A stretch of 8,717 bases of DNA, from contig CAKTWK010000054.1 of NCBI GenBank assembly GCA_934630735.1, positions 1 to 8,717 of the forward strand, in the 5' to 3' direction. Every line of letters starts with the position of its first letter. Position 1 is the first letter of the stretch. Shown piece by piece: positions 1-5,956 of the stretch. The position numbers and the translations under genes are program-made. A model generated the notes under the pieces. That model had not been told where the DNA came from. It searched no databases and was given only the letters and a program-made list of their open reading frames with translations. Source of the stretch: an uncultured Collinsella sp. GTDB lineage: Bacteria; Actinomycetota; Coriobacteriia; Coriobacteriales; Coriobacteriaceae.

Positions 1-1105
1 TGCCGATGCACATGCCGATGTTCTCGAAGGTCTGGAACGCCCACATGCCGACGATACCCACGCACGATAGGCGCAAGAACAGCGACTCGCACTTAAAGGC
101 AACGCGGATCGTCGAGAAGATCAGCAGCACGTAGAGGCACAGGAGCAAAAAGGAGCCGCAGAAGCCGAAGGTCTCGGAAAGGAAGGCAAAGACGAAGTCG
201 GTGTGGAACTCGGGCAGAAAGCCGCCGGCCGACTGCGTCGCGTGGCCCAGGCCCTTACCAAAGAAGCCACCCGAGCCGACGGCGATGAGCGACTGCTGCA
301 GATTGTAGGCATCATCCGAATTGGCATTGTCGGGGTCGATGAAGACCGTCAGACGGTTCATCTGATACTGCTTGATGAGCACGTCGTGGCCAAGGAGCGA
401 ATCAAAGACCGAGTCGAGCGCCAAGATGAGCGCAATCAAACCAATCAGCAGGGCCAAGGTCGACAGCACCCATTCGCGGCGTGCACCGCTCATGCAGATG
501 ACGATAGCGCCCGACACCAGCACGACCAGGCCCGAGCCCAGGTCGCCCATGGCGACGACGGCCAAAAACGGGATGGACAGCATACCGCAGAGCTTGACGT
601 AGTCGCGAACGGTATCGATGCGGCCGTTGTATTGCGAGCCAAGCGTGGCGATAAAGAAGATGGTAATGAGCTTGGCGAGCTCAACGGGCTGGAAGGTCAG
701 GCCGATACCGGGGATCTTGATCCAGCCCGTCATGCCCAGACCGCCCGTATAGGACAGGCCCGGAATCTTGGGCGAGAAGATCACAATAAGGTCAATGACG
801 AGCAGCGCCGTCGAGAAGTTAGAGATGCCGCGCAGATCGGTACGCCAGACGAGCACCGCAAGCACCGCGCCAATGCCAATGCCCAGCAGGTGGCGCGAGA
901 ATGAGGCGTCGGCCTTAAACTGTGACGCCGACCAAATAATGATGGCGCCATAGGCAACGAGTGCGACGGTAGCCAGCAGCACACCGATGTGTACCTTCTG
1001 GCGAAACGTGCCGCGCGAGGCCGAGAGCTGCTTGTTAACGCGGTCCAGGCTGCTGCGGGAGCCGGTCTTGGTTGAGCGGAACAGGTCCGCCGGCGAAAAG
1101 TCCAT
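1..1105 (-). CDS. rodA: RodA, SEDS-family peptidoglycan glycosyltransferase (3' end cut by window edge)
   Basis: SEDS-family polymerase that extends glycan strands from lipid II at the membrane during side-wall growth, working with PBP2, which is encoded immediately upstream. 368 codons are visible and the C-terminus lies beyond the window. After a basic cytosolic N-terminus (about residues 1-36), hydrophobic segments follow throughout. Family landmarks are FQPVELAKL (129-137), a long extracytoplasmic loop with YQMNR (237-241) and DAYNLQQSLIAVGSGG (255-270), and LPEFHTDF (287-294). Asp293 in HTDF matches the essential aspartate of RodA/FtsW proteins. ENIGM (361-365) begins the usual last conserved block. 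The ATG at 1105 is chosen because AGGAGG lies 5 bases upstream, fused to the PBP2 stop. RodA rather than FtsW is called from the mre/PBP2 context; there is no division gene beside it. Confidence 0.95.
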   Translation of the reverse strand, partial: MDFSPADLFRSTKTGSRSSLDRVNKQLSASRGTFRQKVHIGVLLATVALVAYGAIIIWSASQFKADASFSRHLLGIGIGAVLAVLVWRTDLRGISNFSTALLVIDLIVIFSPKIPGLSYTGGLGMTGWIKIPGIGLTFQPVELAKLITIFFIATLGSQYNGRIDTVRDYVKLCGMLSIPFLAVVAMGDLGSGLVVLVSGAIVICMSGARREWVLSTLALLIGLIALILALDSVFDSLLGHDVLIKQYQMNRLTVFIDPDNANSDDAYNLQQSLIAVGSGGFFGKGLGHATQSAGGFLPEFHTDFVFAFLSETFGFCGSFLLLCLYVLLIFSTIRVAFKCESLFLRLSCVGIVGMWAFQTFENIGMCIG

Positions 1106-1110
1106 CGCAA

Positions 1111-1117
1111 CCTCCTA
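1111..1117 (-). promoter_or_regulatory. rodA ribosome binding site fused to the PBP2 stop
   Basis: The minus strand reads TAGGAGG, so the last base pair of the PBP2 TAG stop is part of a near-perfect Shine-Dalgarno sequence. The spacer TTGCG (5 bases) leads to the rodA ATG at 1105. This fixes the start and implies that ribosomes finishing PBP2 can reinitiate on rodA. Confidence 0.85.
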
Positions 1118-3184
1118 TCGAACCGAAGAATCGCCCGAGGCCGAAGAGGTATCGGGCTCGTCATAAATCACGCCGAGCACGTCACGCACGACATGCATTG
1201 CGGTATCTGAGCCACCGCCGCCCTGCTCCAGGATTGTAGCGATGACATACTTGGGATTATCGGACGGTGCATAGGCGCAGAACCACGCGTATTCGTCCTC
1301 GCCGCTTTTCTCGCCCGTGCCCGACTTGCCGTATACCTGCGGCGTCAGGGTGCCAAAGTGTGCCGCCAGGGACGTCGATGCCGTATAAATCACGTCGTGC
1401 ATGCCGTTGCGAACAAGAGCCAAATCCGAATCGCTGTTGATCTTGGCCTCCAGGCGCTTCTTCTTGCCCTTGCCGTTGTACTTATAGGCATCACCGTCGC
1501 CATCGCGCGACACGGCAGACAAAAACACGTGAGGCACGTACTGTTTGCCGCCGTTGGCAAGACCCATATAGGCGCACGCCATCTGCAGGGGCGTCACCAG
1601 AATGTCGCCCTGGCCGATAGCGATGTTCGTCATATCGCCAGCGTTCCACTTGCGGTCCTCGGCAGAGGCGTCGGTGAAGTACGACTCTTTCCACTCAGCG
1701 TCGGGAATACGGCCCGCGCCCTCACTCGGCAGATCGATACCGCAGGTCTTGCCAAGGCCCCAGCGACGAAAGACCTCCTGCAGGCCCTCGGAATGCTGCT
1801 CGTCATAAAAGAACGCCTTGCCCATGTCGTAGAAGACGGGGTCGCACGAGTTGGCGATACCCGACTGCAGCGTCATGGTGCCGTGGCCAGACGTCAGCCA
1901 GCAGCGCTTGCCCCAAGCCTTGCCCAGGCCCGTCCAATAGCCCGTGCAGTTGGTTGTCTGCGTTGAAGTGTAGGTTCCAAACTCAAGACCGGCCAGAGCA
2001 GAGAGCGGCTTGATGGTCGAAGCCGACATGTATTGGCCGCTAATGGCGCGGTTGAGCAGCGGGTGCGAACCCTCGTCGTCGTTGAGCTCGGTCCACACGT
2101 CGTTGGAGACACCACCGATAAACACGGACGGATCAAACTTGGGCTCACTTGCCATGCCCAGAATCTCGCCGTTGTTGGGGTCGAGGCACACCACGGCGCC
2201 GTTGCCGGCGTTGCTGTAACCCGTGGTCTTGGCGAGTTCGATAGCACTCGCCAACGCCGTCTCGCAGGCTTGCTGGATCTTGAGGTCAAGCGTGAGCTTA
2301 ATGTCGGAGCCGGCCTTGGCAGGCACGGCGCCGGCCTGTCCGGTCACGTTGCCCGAGGCATCGACCTTAACCGTCTGCTCGCCGCGAATACCCTGCAGCA
2401 AGTTCTCGTAGTAGCTCTCGACACCCGCCTGGCCCACGATATCACCAGACTGGTACGTAATCTGACCGGCAGCGCTATCGTTATCGCCCGAAGCCTTCTT
2501 GTTCTGTGCCTCGAGCTGCTCAGAGGTAATGGTGCCGGTATAACCCAAAATGTGACAGGCCGTCTCGCCATACGGGTACTGGCGCTCGGTGCGCTCGGCA
2601 ATCTTCACGCCCGGGAACTCGCCGGCATGCTCCTTGATATAGGCAACCGTGGAGCGGCGCACGTCCGTCGCGATGGTATGCAGGCTCTGAGCGCCCTCGG
2701 AATTGTCCTGGATATTGCGCAGCACCGCGACGTAGGGCATACCGAGCACGTTGGCAAGATGGCGCACCAGCACGGTGTCCTCGGCAAGGTCGCGGTAGGC
2801 CACGACAGCAAGTGAAGGACGGTTCTGGACAAGTGCCACGCCATTGCGATCAAGGATTCGCCCGCGCACAGCCGGCGTGGTGACAGTACGGGTCTGGTTG
2901 CTCTTGGCCTGCTTGTCGTAGTAGTCCGACGAGACCATCTGCATACCCCACAGCTTAACGGCGAGCGCGGCAAACATCGCGCCCACGCCGGCGGTAAGGA
3001 TGGAGAAGCGACCCTTGAAGGCGGTAGCGGCGGTATTGCCCTCGCCCTCGGTGGCACGCGGGGCCGTTCCATGCTGCGTGTCGTAGGTAAAACGGGAATC
3101 GCCGCGGCGCATGATGACCAGCGCGACCACAATGGCCACGACCAGCACGATACCGGCGATGATAACCGTCATCTGGGAAGACAT
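1115..3184 (-). CDS. mrdA: PBP2, class B penicillin-binding protein (elongasome transpeptidase)
   Basis: Monofunctional D,D-transpeptidase that cross-links side-wall peptidoglycan outside the membrane, paired with RodA. The 689 residues are ordered as a first membrane span (about 5-25), a 35-residue loop, a second span (about 60-83), the non-catalytic dimerisation region starting at RGRILDRNG (107-115), and the transpeptidase domain from about 325. The catalytic box is STIK (Ser389, Lys392), the second motif is SCD (446-448), and the third is KSGT (620-623). GQGDILVTPLQMA (524-536) is also typical. Two points are odd. Most class B PBPs have one membrane span, and the residues before the catalytic serine are YMSA instead of the usual PG. 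The start is supported by GGGGAGG 7 bases upstream of the ATG, so the extra span appears real. It lies 13 bases after mreD and 9 bases before rodA. The PBP2 assignment over FtsI (PBP3) rests on this context and on SCD/KSGT. Confidence 0.94.
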   Translation of the reverse strand: MSSQMTVIIAGIVLVVAIVVALVIMRRGDSRFTYDTQHGTAPRATEGEGNTAATAFKGRFSILTAGVGAMFAALAVKLWGMQMVSSDYYDKQAKSNQTRTVTTPAVRGRILDRNGVALVQNRPSLAVVAYRDLAEDTVLVRHLANVLGMPYVAVLRNIQDNSEGAQSLHTIATDVRRSTVAYIKEHAGEFPGVKIAERTERQYPYGETACHILGYTGTITSEQLEAQNKKASGDNDSAAGQITYQSGDIVGQAGVESYYENLLQGIRGEQTVKVDASGNVTGQAGAVPAKAGSDIKLTLDLKIQQACETALASAIELAKTTGYSNAGNGAVVCLDPNNGEILGMASEPKFDPSVFIGGVSNDVWTELNDDEGSHPLLNRAISGQYMSASTIKPLSALAGLEFGTYTSTQTTNCTGYWTGLGKAWGKRCWLTSGHGTMTLQSGIANSCDPVFYDMGKAFFYDEQHSEGLQEVFRRWGLGKTCGIDLPSEGAGRIPDAEWKESYFTDASAEDRKWNAGDMTNIAIGQGDILVTPLQMACAYMGLANGGKQYVPHVFLSAVSRDGDGDAYKYNGKGKKKRLEAKINSDSDLALVRNGMHDVIYTASTSLAAHFGTLTPQVYGKSGTGEKSGEDEYAWFCAYAPSDNPKYVIATILEQGGGGSDTAMHVVRDVLGVIYDEPDTSSASGDSSVR

Positions 3185-3191
3185 CTACGGG

Positions 3192-3200
3192 CCTCCCCTA
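3192..3200 (-). promoter_or_regulatory. PBP2 ribosome binding site fused to the mreD stop
   Basis: The minus strand reads TAGGGGAGG. The mreD TAG stop runs directly into GGGGAGG, followed by a 7-base spacer to the ATG at 3184. This is strong support for the PBP2 start that includes the extra N-terminal membrane span. Confidence 0.85.
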
Positions 3201-3764
3201 TTTGAGTTTGCGGGTCTTGGGCTTGAAGCGCATGCCCGTCTGACGACCACCGCGTGCGGAGAATCCGTAACCGGACTGCGGCACGACACCGGACATCAAA
3301 AACGGAATGGCGACCAGACCCGTCAGGATCGAAGACGGCAGTGCATGGCCAAAAACAGCCACCACAAAGCTCGTCTCCAGACCCATAAACAGCAAGATGA
3401 TGCTGTAGACCACGTTGATGGCAAGCGCGAAGGCGCCCACGGTAATACCGCGCGCGCTCGGGGAGCCGGCCGTCTGACCGGCCGCGCTGTGCACCAGGGC
3501 AAAACTGCCCACAGTCAGCAGCAGCGACATAACGCCCACCGGAACGGCAGCGGAAAGATCATAGAACAGGCCACTGCAAAAACCGCAGACGACAGCCCGC
3601 GTGGGATCGCCCGAGAACACGCTCAGGCACACAAGGATAATCATAAAGTTGACGCGACCGCCCGCGATGGAAATCTGCGGCGCCAGGCCCGCCTGCAGGA
3701 GCACGCAGGCAATGGCGGCGATAGCAAACGTACGGGAGCTCGCCCCCTGTTCGTGTAGATCCAT
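3198..3764 (-). CDS. mreD: MreD, rod shape-determining integral membrane protein
   Basis: Small polytopic membrane protein of the elongasome; in the family it works with MreC to support the MreB/RodA/PBP2 machinery. The 188 residues are mostly hydrophobic, with about five or six likely spans: roughly 12-33, 38-52, 55-75, 78-94, 107-129 and 132-158. The tail is basic and cytosolic (KPKTRKLK, 181-188). Sequence conservation in MreD is low, so position between mreC and PBP2 carries much of the call. RVNFMIILVCLSVFSGDPTRAVVCGFCSGLFYDL fits the family pattern of an Asp in the second or third span (written here only as residues 37-70; key residues Asp53 and Asp69). The ATG at 3764 is preferred over the ATG at 3770 because GGAGGG is 7 bases upstream of it and only 1 base from the other. 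A longer frame to 3863 would overlap mreC and is rejected. Confidence 0.9.
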   Translation of the reverse strand: MDLHEQGASSRTFAIAAIACVLLQAGLAPQISIAGGRVNFMIILVCLSVFSGDPTRAVVCGFCSGLFYDLSAAVPVGVMSLLLTVGSFALVHSAAGQTAGSPSARGITVGAFALAINVVYSIILLFMGLETSFVVAVFGHALPSSILTGLVAIPFLMSGVVPQSGYGFSARGGRQTGMRFKPKTRKLK

Positions 3765-3771
3765 GGACATG

Positions 3772-3780
3772 CCCTCCCTA
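3772..3780 (-). promoter_or_regulatory. mreD ribosome binding site fused to the mreC stop
   Basis: The minus strand reads TAGGGAGGG: the mreC TAG stop merges with GGAGGG. Spacing is 7 bases to the ATG at 3764 and 1 base to the in-frame ATG at 3770, which decides for the downstream start. Confidence 0.8.
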
Positions 3781-4776
3781 TTCGCTCGAGCCGGAATCGG
3801 TTGTCTCGGACGATTCGGAGCTCTCGTCCGAGTCCTCGTCCTTAGTCTTGGTCGCGGAATCACGCGAGGTGCCCTGCGGTGTGCCGTTGGCAGAGCTCAC
3901 GTCCTCGTCCGAGGCCGACTGCTCGTCGGTCAACGAGGTGATGACGAGCACCTCCTCGTTATTTTCTGCCGTGGTCTGGGCGCGCACGACGATGGTGTAA
4001 TACACATCGTTGGCCGACTTCTCCACCGAAGAAACAGTGCCGAGCGGCAGGCCCTTGGGGAACACGCCGCCAATGCCAGAGGTCACGATGATGTCGCCAA
4101 CTTTGACGTCGGAGTCGACGCTCACGTACTCAAGGCGCAGGGTGCCATCGGGCTGGCCCTGCAACATACCCTGGGCGCGCGTGTCCTGCACCATAGCCGA
4201 CACGCCCGAGTTCTCGTCGCCAATCAGGCGTACGGTAGAGGTCTTGGCCGATACCTCGATAATCTGGCCGATAACACCGGCAGAACTCGTCACGGGCATG
4301 TTGATGGTAAGGCCGTCGGCAGAGCCCTTGTCGATGGTAACGGTCGAGGTCCAGGCATCGCCCGACGCACCGACAATACGAGCGGCGGTCGACTTAAGGT
4401 TGTAGGTCGATTGCAGGCCGACTAGGCCCTCCAGGCGCTCGGCAGTCTTTTGAGCCTCGGAAAGCTCAGCGACCTTAGAGGTCAGCACCTCGTTTTGCTT
4501 CTTGAGGTCGTCGAGCGACTCCTGCGATGCCGTGAGGTTGGAGAACACGTTGCCGATCGCGTTGAAGGGAGCCGCCACGGCCGAGCCCACAAAGCGCACC
4601 GGCGAGGTAATCGTCGTCACACCCGAGCGCACGGCATGGATTGGCCCGGCCTCGCCCTCACGGATATAAAACGTGAGCAGCAACACCGAAATCAGGCTGA
4701 AAACAATCAACGGGCGCATACCCGTTGATTGTCGCTTGGTATTCAGATTTGGAGAGAAACCCGAAGATCGTGCCAA
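3778..4776 (-). CDS. mreC: MreC, rod shape-determining scaffold protein
   Basis: Bitopic protein whose extracytoplasmic part forms filaments and links MreB/MreD to PBP2. The 332 residues comprise a short basic cytosolic N-terminus, one membrane span (about 22-38), a coiled coil (about 82-118), and the beta-rich MreC core (about 128-281), with typical segments such as GVIGQIIEVSAKTSTVRLI (167-185) and GDIIVTSGIGGVFPKGLPLG (227-246). The last 50 residues (about 283-332) are an Asp/Glu/Ser/Thr-rich tail that looks disordered. Initiation is at TTG (4776), supported by AGGTGG 7 bases upstream; no in-frame ATG occurs before codon 20. It follows mreB by 21 bases. A perfect 12-bp inverted repeat covers codons 15-25 (see the separate feature). 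The family call is firm; the role of the tail is unknown. Confidence 0.95.
   Translation of the reverse strand: MARSSGFSPNLNTKRQSTGMRPLIVFSLISVLLLTFYIREGEAGPIHAVRSGVTTITSPVRFVGSAVAAPFNAIGNVFSNLTASQESLDDLKKQNEVLTSKVAELSEAQKTAERLEGLVGLQSTYNLKSTAARIVGASGDAWTSTVTIDKGSADGLTINMPVTSSAGVIGQIIEVSAKTSTVRLIGDENSGVSAMVQDTRAQGMLQGQPDGTLRLEYVSVDSDVKVGDIIVTSGIGGVFPKGLPLGTVSSVEKSANDVYYTIVVRAQTTAENNEEVLVITSLTDEQSASDEDVSSANGTPQGTSRDSATKTKDEDSDESSESSETTDSGSSE
4703..4732 (-). repeat. Perfect 12-bp inverted repeat (stem-loop) inside the 5' end of mreC
   Basis: The plus strand has ACAATCAACGGG (4703-4714), a 6-base loop CGCATA, and CCCGTTGATTGT (4721-4732), with all 12 pairs perfect. In the mRNA it starts 44 bases after the mreC TTG start, and its loop contains the Met20 codon. 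The sense strand continues with TTTTC after the stem, a short U-run. It encodes ordinary MreC residues (about Arg15 to Val25), so it is inside the gene and not in a leader. It could act as a translation- or stability-controlling hairpin, or a weak attenuator, between mreB and the downstream genes. The function is inferred; the repeat itself is seen directly. Confidence 0.8.
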
Positions 4777-4783
4777 ATGGAAT

Positions 4784-4789
4784 CCACCT
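4784..4789 (-). promoter_or_regulatory. mreC ribosome binding site (selects TTG start)
   Basis: AGGTGG on the minus strand stands 7 bases before the TTG at 4776, just after the mreB TAA stop (4800-4798). With no ATG or GTG in frame at suitable distance, this site decides for a TTG start. Confidence 0.7.
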
Positions 4790-4797
4790 TTTGGAAA

Positions 4798-5841
4798 TTA
4801 AGCATTGGTTTGGACGAAGCCACCGTCAAAGGCGTTGGCCTCGAGCACGCGGGCGCAACCGTTTACGACGTTATCGAGTGCCGTGGGGCTGACGTTGACC
4901 GAAACGCCGGTCTCGTCGCGCAGGCGCACGTCGAGGCCGCGCAGCAGCGCGCCGCCGCCGGTCAGCAGAATGCCGTAGTACATAAGGTCCGAGGCAAGAT
5001 CGGGCGGCGTGGCGTCCAGAGCGTCCTTAACGGCCTTGGCCATCTCGTCGAGCGGCTTGTTGAGCGCGCGACGAATCTCCTCGCTCTCGATACGCACGGT
5101 CTTGGGCAGGCCCGTGATAACGTCGCGACCGTTGACCTCAACGTCGAGCTCGTCCTTGAGCGGCACGGCGGAGCCGACCTTGATCTTGATGTCCTCGGCC
5201 GTGCGCTCGCCGATAGCCAGGTTGTAGGCATCGCGAACATGGGTGAGGATAGCCTGGTCGAACTCGTCGCCGGCAATGCGAATGGACTGCGAAACGACAA
5301 TACCGCCCATAGCAATAACGGCGACCTCGGTGGTGCCGCCGCCGATATCGATGACCATGGAGCCCGTGGGCTCCTCGACGGGTAGGTCGGCGCCGATGGC
5401 AGCCGCCATGGGCTCCTCGATCAGGTAGGCCTGGCGAGCGCCGGCCTGGATCGTGGCCTCAAAGACGGCGCGCTTCTCGACCGACGTGACGCCGGAGGGA
5501 ACGCAGACGACGACGCGCGGACGCGGAGTCCACGGATAGCGCTTCTCGGAAGCCTTGTCGATAAAGTAACGAAGCATGGCCTCGGTGACGTCGAAGTCGG
5601 CGATGACGCCGTCCTTAAGGGGACGAACGGCAACGATGTTGCCGGGCGTACGGCCGAGCATACGCTTGGCCTCGATGCCGACTGCCAGGATGCGCTCGTC
5701 GTTCTTGTCGATAGCGACAACGGAGGGCTCGCGGATGACGATGCCCTTGCCGCGCACGGAGACGAGCGTATTGGCGGTGCCGAGGTCGATGGCGAGATCG
5801 CCCGCATAGCTACCGAAGAACATATCCATCAAAGAAAACAA
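4798..5841 (-). CDS. mreB: MreB, actin-like rod shape-determining ATPase
   Basis: Cytosolic actin homologue that forms short membrane-bound filaments and guides side-wall synthesis by RodA/PBP2. At 347 residues it is full length for the family. Nucleotide-binding landmarks are DLGTANT (19-25, phosphate 1), IEEP (141-144, with the glutamate region associated with ATP hydrolysis), DIGGGTTEVAVI (165-176, phosphate 2) and ILLTGGGALL (291-300, adenosine loop). LGRTPGN (62-68) and CVPSGVTSVEKRAV (113-126) are also typical. The hydrophobic N-terminus (MFSLMDMFFG) could serve as a membrane contact. The start chosen is TTG at 5841 with AGGAG 5 bases upstream; in-frame ATGs at 5829 and 5823 lie 17 or more bases from that site, but cannot be excluded. 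The C-terminal DNVVNGCARVLE segment (323-334) departs from the common VA-G-G pattern. It is first in the mreBCD-PBP2-rodA run. Confidence 0.97.
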   Translation of the reverse strand: MFSLMDMFFGSYAGDLAIDLGTANTLVSVRGKGIVIREPSVVAIDKNDERILAVGIEAKRMLGRTPGNIVAVRPLKDGVIADFDVTEAMLRYFIDKASEKRYPWTPRPRVVVCVPSGVTSVEKRAVFEATIQAGARQAYLIEEPMAAAIGADLPVEEPTGSMVIDIGGGTTEVAVIAMGGIVVSQSIRIAGDEFDQAILTHVRDAYNLAIGERTAEDIKIKVGSAVPLKDELDVEVNGRDVITGLPKTVRIESEEIRRALNKPLDEMAKAVKDALDATPPDLASDLMYYGILLTGGGALLRGLDVRLRDETGVSVNVSPTALDNVVNGCARVLEANAFDGGFVQTNA

Positions 5842-5846
5842 CGCAA

Positions 5847-5851
5847 CTCCT
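5847..5851 (-). promoter_or_regulatory. mreB ribosome binding site (favours TTG start)
   Basis: AGGAG on the minus strand is followed by TTGCG and then the TTG at 5841. The same TTGCG spacer follows the rodA site (AGGAGG TTGCG ATG), which supports counting this TTG as the start despite the short spacing. Confidence 0.65.
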
Positions 5852-5877
5852 GATGTGTTGGATGATTGCTGGAAAAC

Positions 5878-5897
5878 TACTAGCCCATCATACTAGC
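5878..5897 (-). promoter_or_regulatory. Possible mreB promoter with overlapping direct repeats
   Basis: On the minus strand, TATGAT at 5892-5887 resembles a sigma70 -10 box; a transcript would start near 5880 and give a leader of about 40 bases. No convincing -35 box is seen at 16-18 bases upstream, where the sequence lies inside the hairpin at 5902-5934. The heptamer GCTAGTA occurs twice (5897-5891 and 5884-5878) with a 13-base period and overlaps the -10 and the expected start point, as an operator might. This is a weak call based on one box, spacing and context. Confidence 0.35.
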
Positions 5898-5901
5898 GCA
5901 A

Positions 5902-5934
5902 GCCCGGCACCTCACTTGCGGTGAAGCGCCGGGC
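5902..5934 (-). terminator. GC-rich hairpin after the TPR gene (possible terminator)
   Basis: GCCCGGC (5902-5908) pairs perfectly with GCCGGGC (5928-5934), with an inner CAC/GTG pairing around a TTGCG loop. It lies 23 bases after the TPR gene stop and 61 bases before mreB. On the minus strand the stem is followed by TTGCGC, without a U-run, so it is not a classic intrinsic terminator. It may instead be a partial terminator, a transcript 3'-end stabiliser or an RNase barrier. Confidence 0.45.
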
Positions 5935-5956
5935 AGAGCCAAATCTCATAAGGTCA

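Noticed and set aside
3467..3484. CGGCCG repeated as a 6-bp stem with a 6-base loop inside mreD
   Set aside because: Short and GC-rich, and explained by the AAGQTAG protein sequence in a high-GC gene; no regulatory position.
3765..3863. Longer MreD start giving an Arg/Thr/Pro-rich N-terminal extension
   Set aside because: It would lie inside the 3' end of mreC in another frame, while a clear ribosome site directly precedes the ATG at 3764.
5821..5829. MreB starting at the in-frame ATG at 5829 or 5823
   Set aside because: Both are 17 or more bases from the only good ribosome site. They remain possible but are less likely than the TTG at 5841.
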